Shown here in pieces: positions 25,033 to 25,505 of a stretch of DNA of 25,505 bases (position 1 is the first letter of the stretch; each line of letters opens with the position of its first letter). The notes under the pieces were generated by a model, which was not told where the DNA came from, searched no databases, and saw nothing but the letters and a program-made list of their open reading frames with translations. This DNA comes from Acrasis kona (lineage: Eukaryota; Heterolobosea; Eutetramitea; Acrasida; Acrasidae). The stretch is taken from assembly GCA_026419775.2 (NCBI GenBank), contig JAOPGA020001081.1, positions 1-25,505 of the forward strand, written 5' to 3'. A program made the position numbers and the translations under genes.

Positions 25033-25505
25033 TTATTGTTTTTGTGTAAGTAGTGAATATGTCTCTGGTTGCCTCACATTCAAGAATGGGAAGATCCTTC
25101 GGTACATGTCAAACTTTTTAAAGTCTAATGTGGCAACGACTACTTCTGGTTCTGTCCTTGACGCCTTCGCGATAATGTTTCCCATGGCGTCGGTAATGAA
25201 GCTACTTCCATAAAATGTGATTAAACCCTCAAAACCAACTCTGTTAGCGGCCGCAACAAAAATTCCGTTTGCAGTAGAATGACCGACCATGACCCTCTCC
25301 CACATGGGCTGAGTGTTAAAATCTTTATCTTCAGGCTCTGAACCAATGGCCGTAGGGTAGAGGATTAGTTCTGCTCCTTTCAGTGCATAAATTCTAGCAA
25401 CTTCCGGGAACCTATTAATTCTTTAGTTGATGTGGTGAATGTGTCACGTTACCATTGATCCCAACAAGTTGGTACGGCAATTTTAATGAAACCCAAATCG
25501 TGAAC
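25033..25505 (-). CDS. N-carbamoylputrescine amidase-like nitrilase, 3' part, cut by the window edge
   Basis: Two exons are visible: 25453-25505 (open at the window edge) and 25033-25411, separated by a 41-nt intron (25412-25452, GTAACG...TTAATAG). The protein shows the nitrilase catalytic cysteine in AVPTCWDQW. FPEVARIYALKGAELI, PTAIGSEPEDKDF, MWERVMVGHSTANGIFVAAA, NRVG and ITFYGSSFI follow. This order matches N-carbamoylputrescine amidohydrolase, which makes putrescine, CO2 and NH3 from N-carbamoylputrescine in the agmatine route of polyamine synthesis. The catalytic Glu and Lys lie upstream, outside the window. The Met in PMWERV is internal and not the start. Confidence 0.9.
25412..25452 (-). 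other. Spliceosomal intron, 41 nt
   Basis: GTAACG...TTAATAG interrupts the codon for Trp in the conserved CWDQW-FPE motif. Splicing restores it exactly. Confidence 0.9.

Overview
This is eukaryotic nuclear DNA from a compact, AT-rich protist genome. Several genes are interrupted by GT-AG introns of only 36-41 nt, a few are 73-75 nt, and intergenic gaps are often below 150 bp. Gene content is typical of a free-living protist: Sde2, Hikeshi, a G-protein gamma subunit, a MAPK-like kinase, a polycystin-like membrane protein, an SPFH/HIR protein and a nitrilase-family amidase. A heterolobosean such as a Naegleria relative would fit, also because TET/JBP dioxygenases are known there. The taxon is inference; the sequence does not prove it.

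Layout. 1-1.7 kb: a type I membrane glycoprotein with one intron. 1.7-2.5 kb (-): Sde2. 2.5-3.4 kb: no supportable gene. 3.4-4.2 kb: an orphan CDS directly followed by a hAT transposase relic. 5.0-6.3 kb: a two-exon MAPK-like kinase that lacks the TxY tyrosine. 6.4-6.6 kb (-): G gamma. 6.8-8.8 kb: a polytopic polycystin-like protein. 8.9-9.6 kb: four-exon Hikeshi. 9.8-10.1 kb: a decayed tetraspanin-like fragment.

10,165-16,544 is the most notable feature: a 6.4-kb DNA transposon bounded by 18-bp perfect inverted repeats (CAGGGGGGTCCACCTTGG) and flanking TA dinucleotides. All of its genes are on the minus strand. They are a 1501-aa protein (zinc fingers, RNase H-fold transposase core, C2H2 finger, complete DEDDh exonuclease, CXC domain, Ulp1-like cysteine protease with its triad), a 73-aa C2CH zinc-binding ORF and a 362-aa TET/JBP-like 2-oxoglutarate/Fe(II) dioxygenase. 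A single in-frame TAA separates the last two. The element therefore appears to carry its own DNA-processing, de-SUMOylation-like and DNA-base-oxidation functions. I do not know a described family with this combination.

16.8-17.4 kb: a two-exon membrane-anchored hypothetical gene. 17.6-20.3 kb: a gene coding for about nine 30-residue ankyrin-like repeats, split by a 957-bp insertion (18,720-19,676) flanked by a perfect 16-bp target duplication. The insert has no inverted repeats, ends in an ATT-rich tail and carries an open frame on the opposite strand, as expected of a 5'-truncated retro-insertion. Removing the insert and one duplicate restores frame and repeat periodicity. 20.5-21.3 kb (-): SPFH/HIR protein. 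21.36-21.69 kb: a small two-exon gene of 87 aa. 21.7-22.1 kb: an F-box gene. 22.3-23.0 kb (-): a two-finger C2H2 protein, divergent from a 602-aa orphan (23.2-25.0 kb). 25.0 kb to the edge (-): the 3' part of an N-carbamoylputrescine amidase-like gene.

No tRNA, rRNA, CRISPR array or bacterial-type operon was seen. The host genes form no obvious pathway. The connecting story of the window is mobile DNA (hAT relic, large TIR element, retro-insertion) among housekeeping genes.
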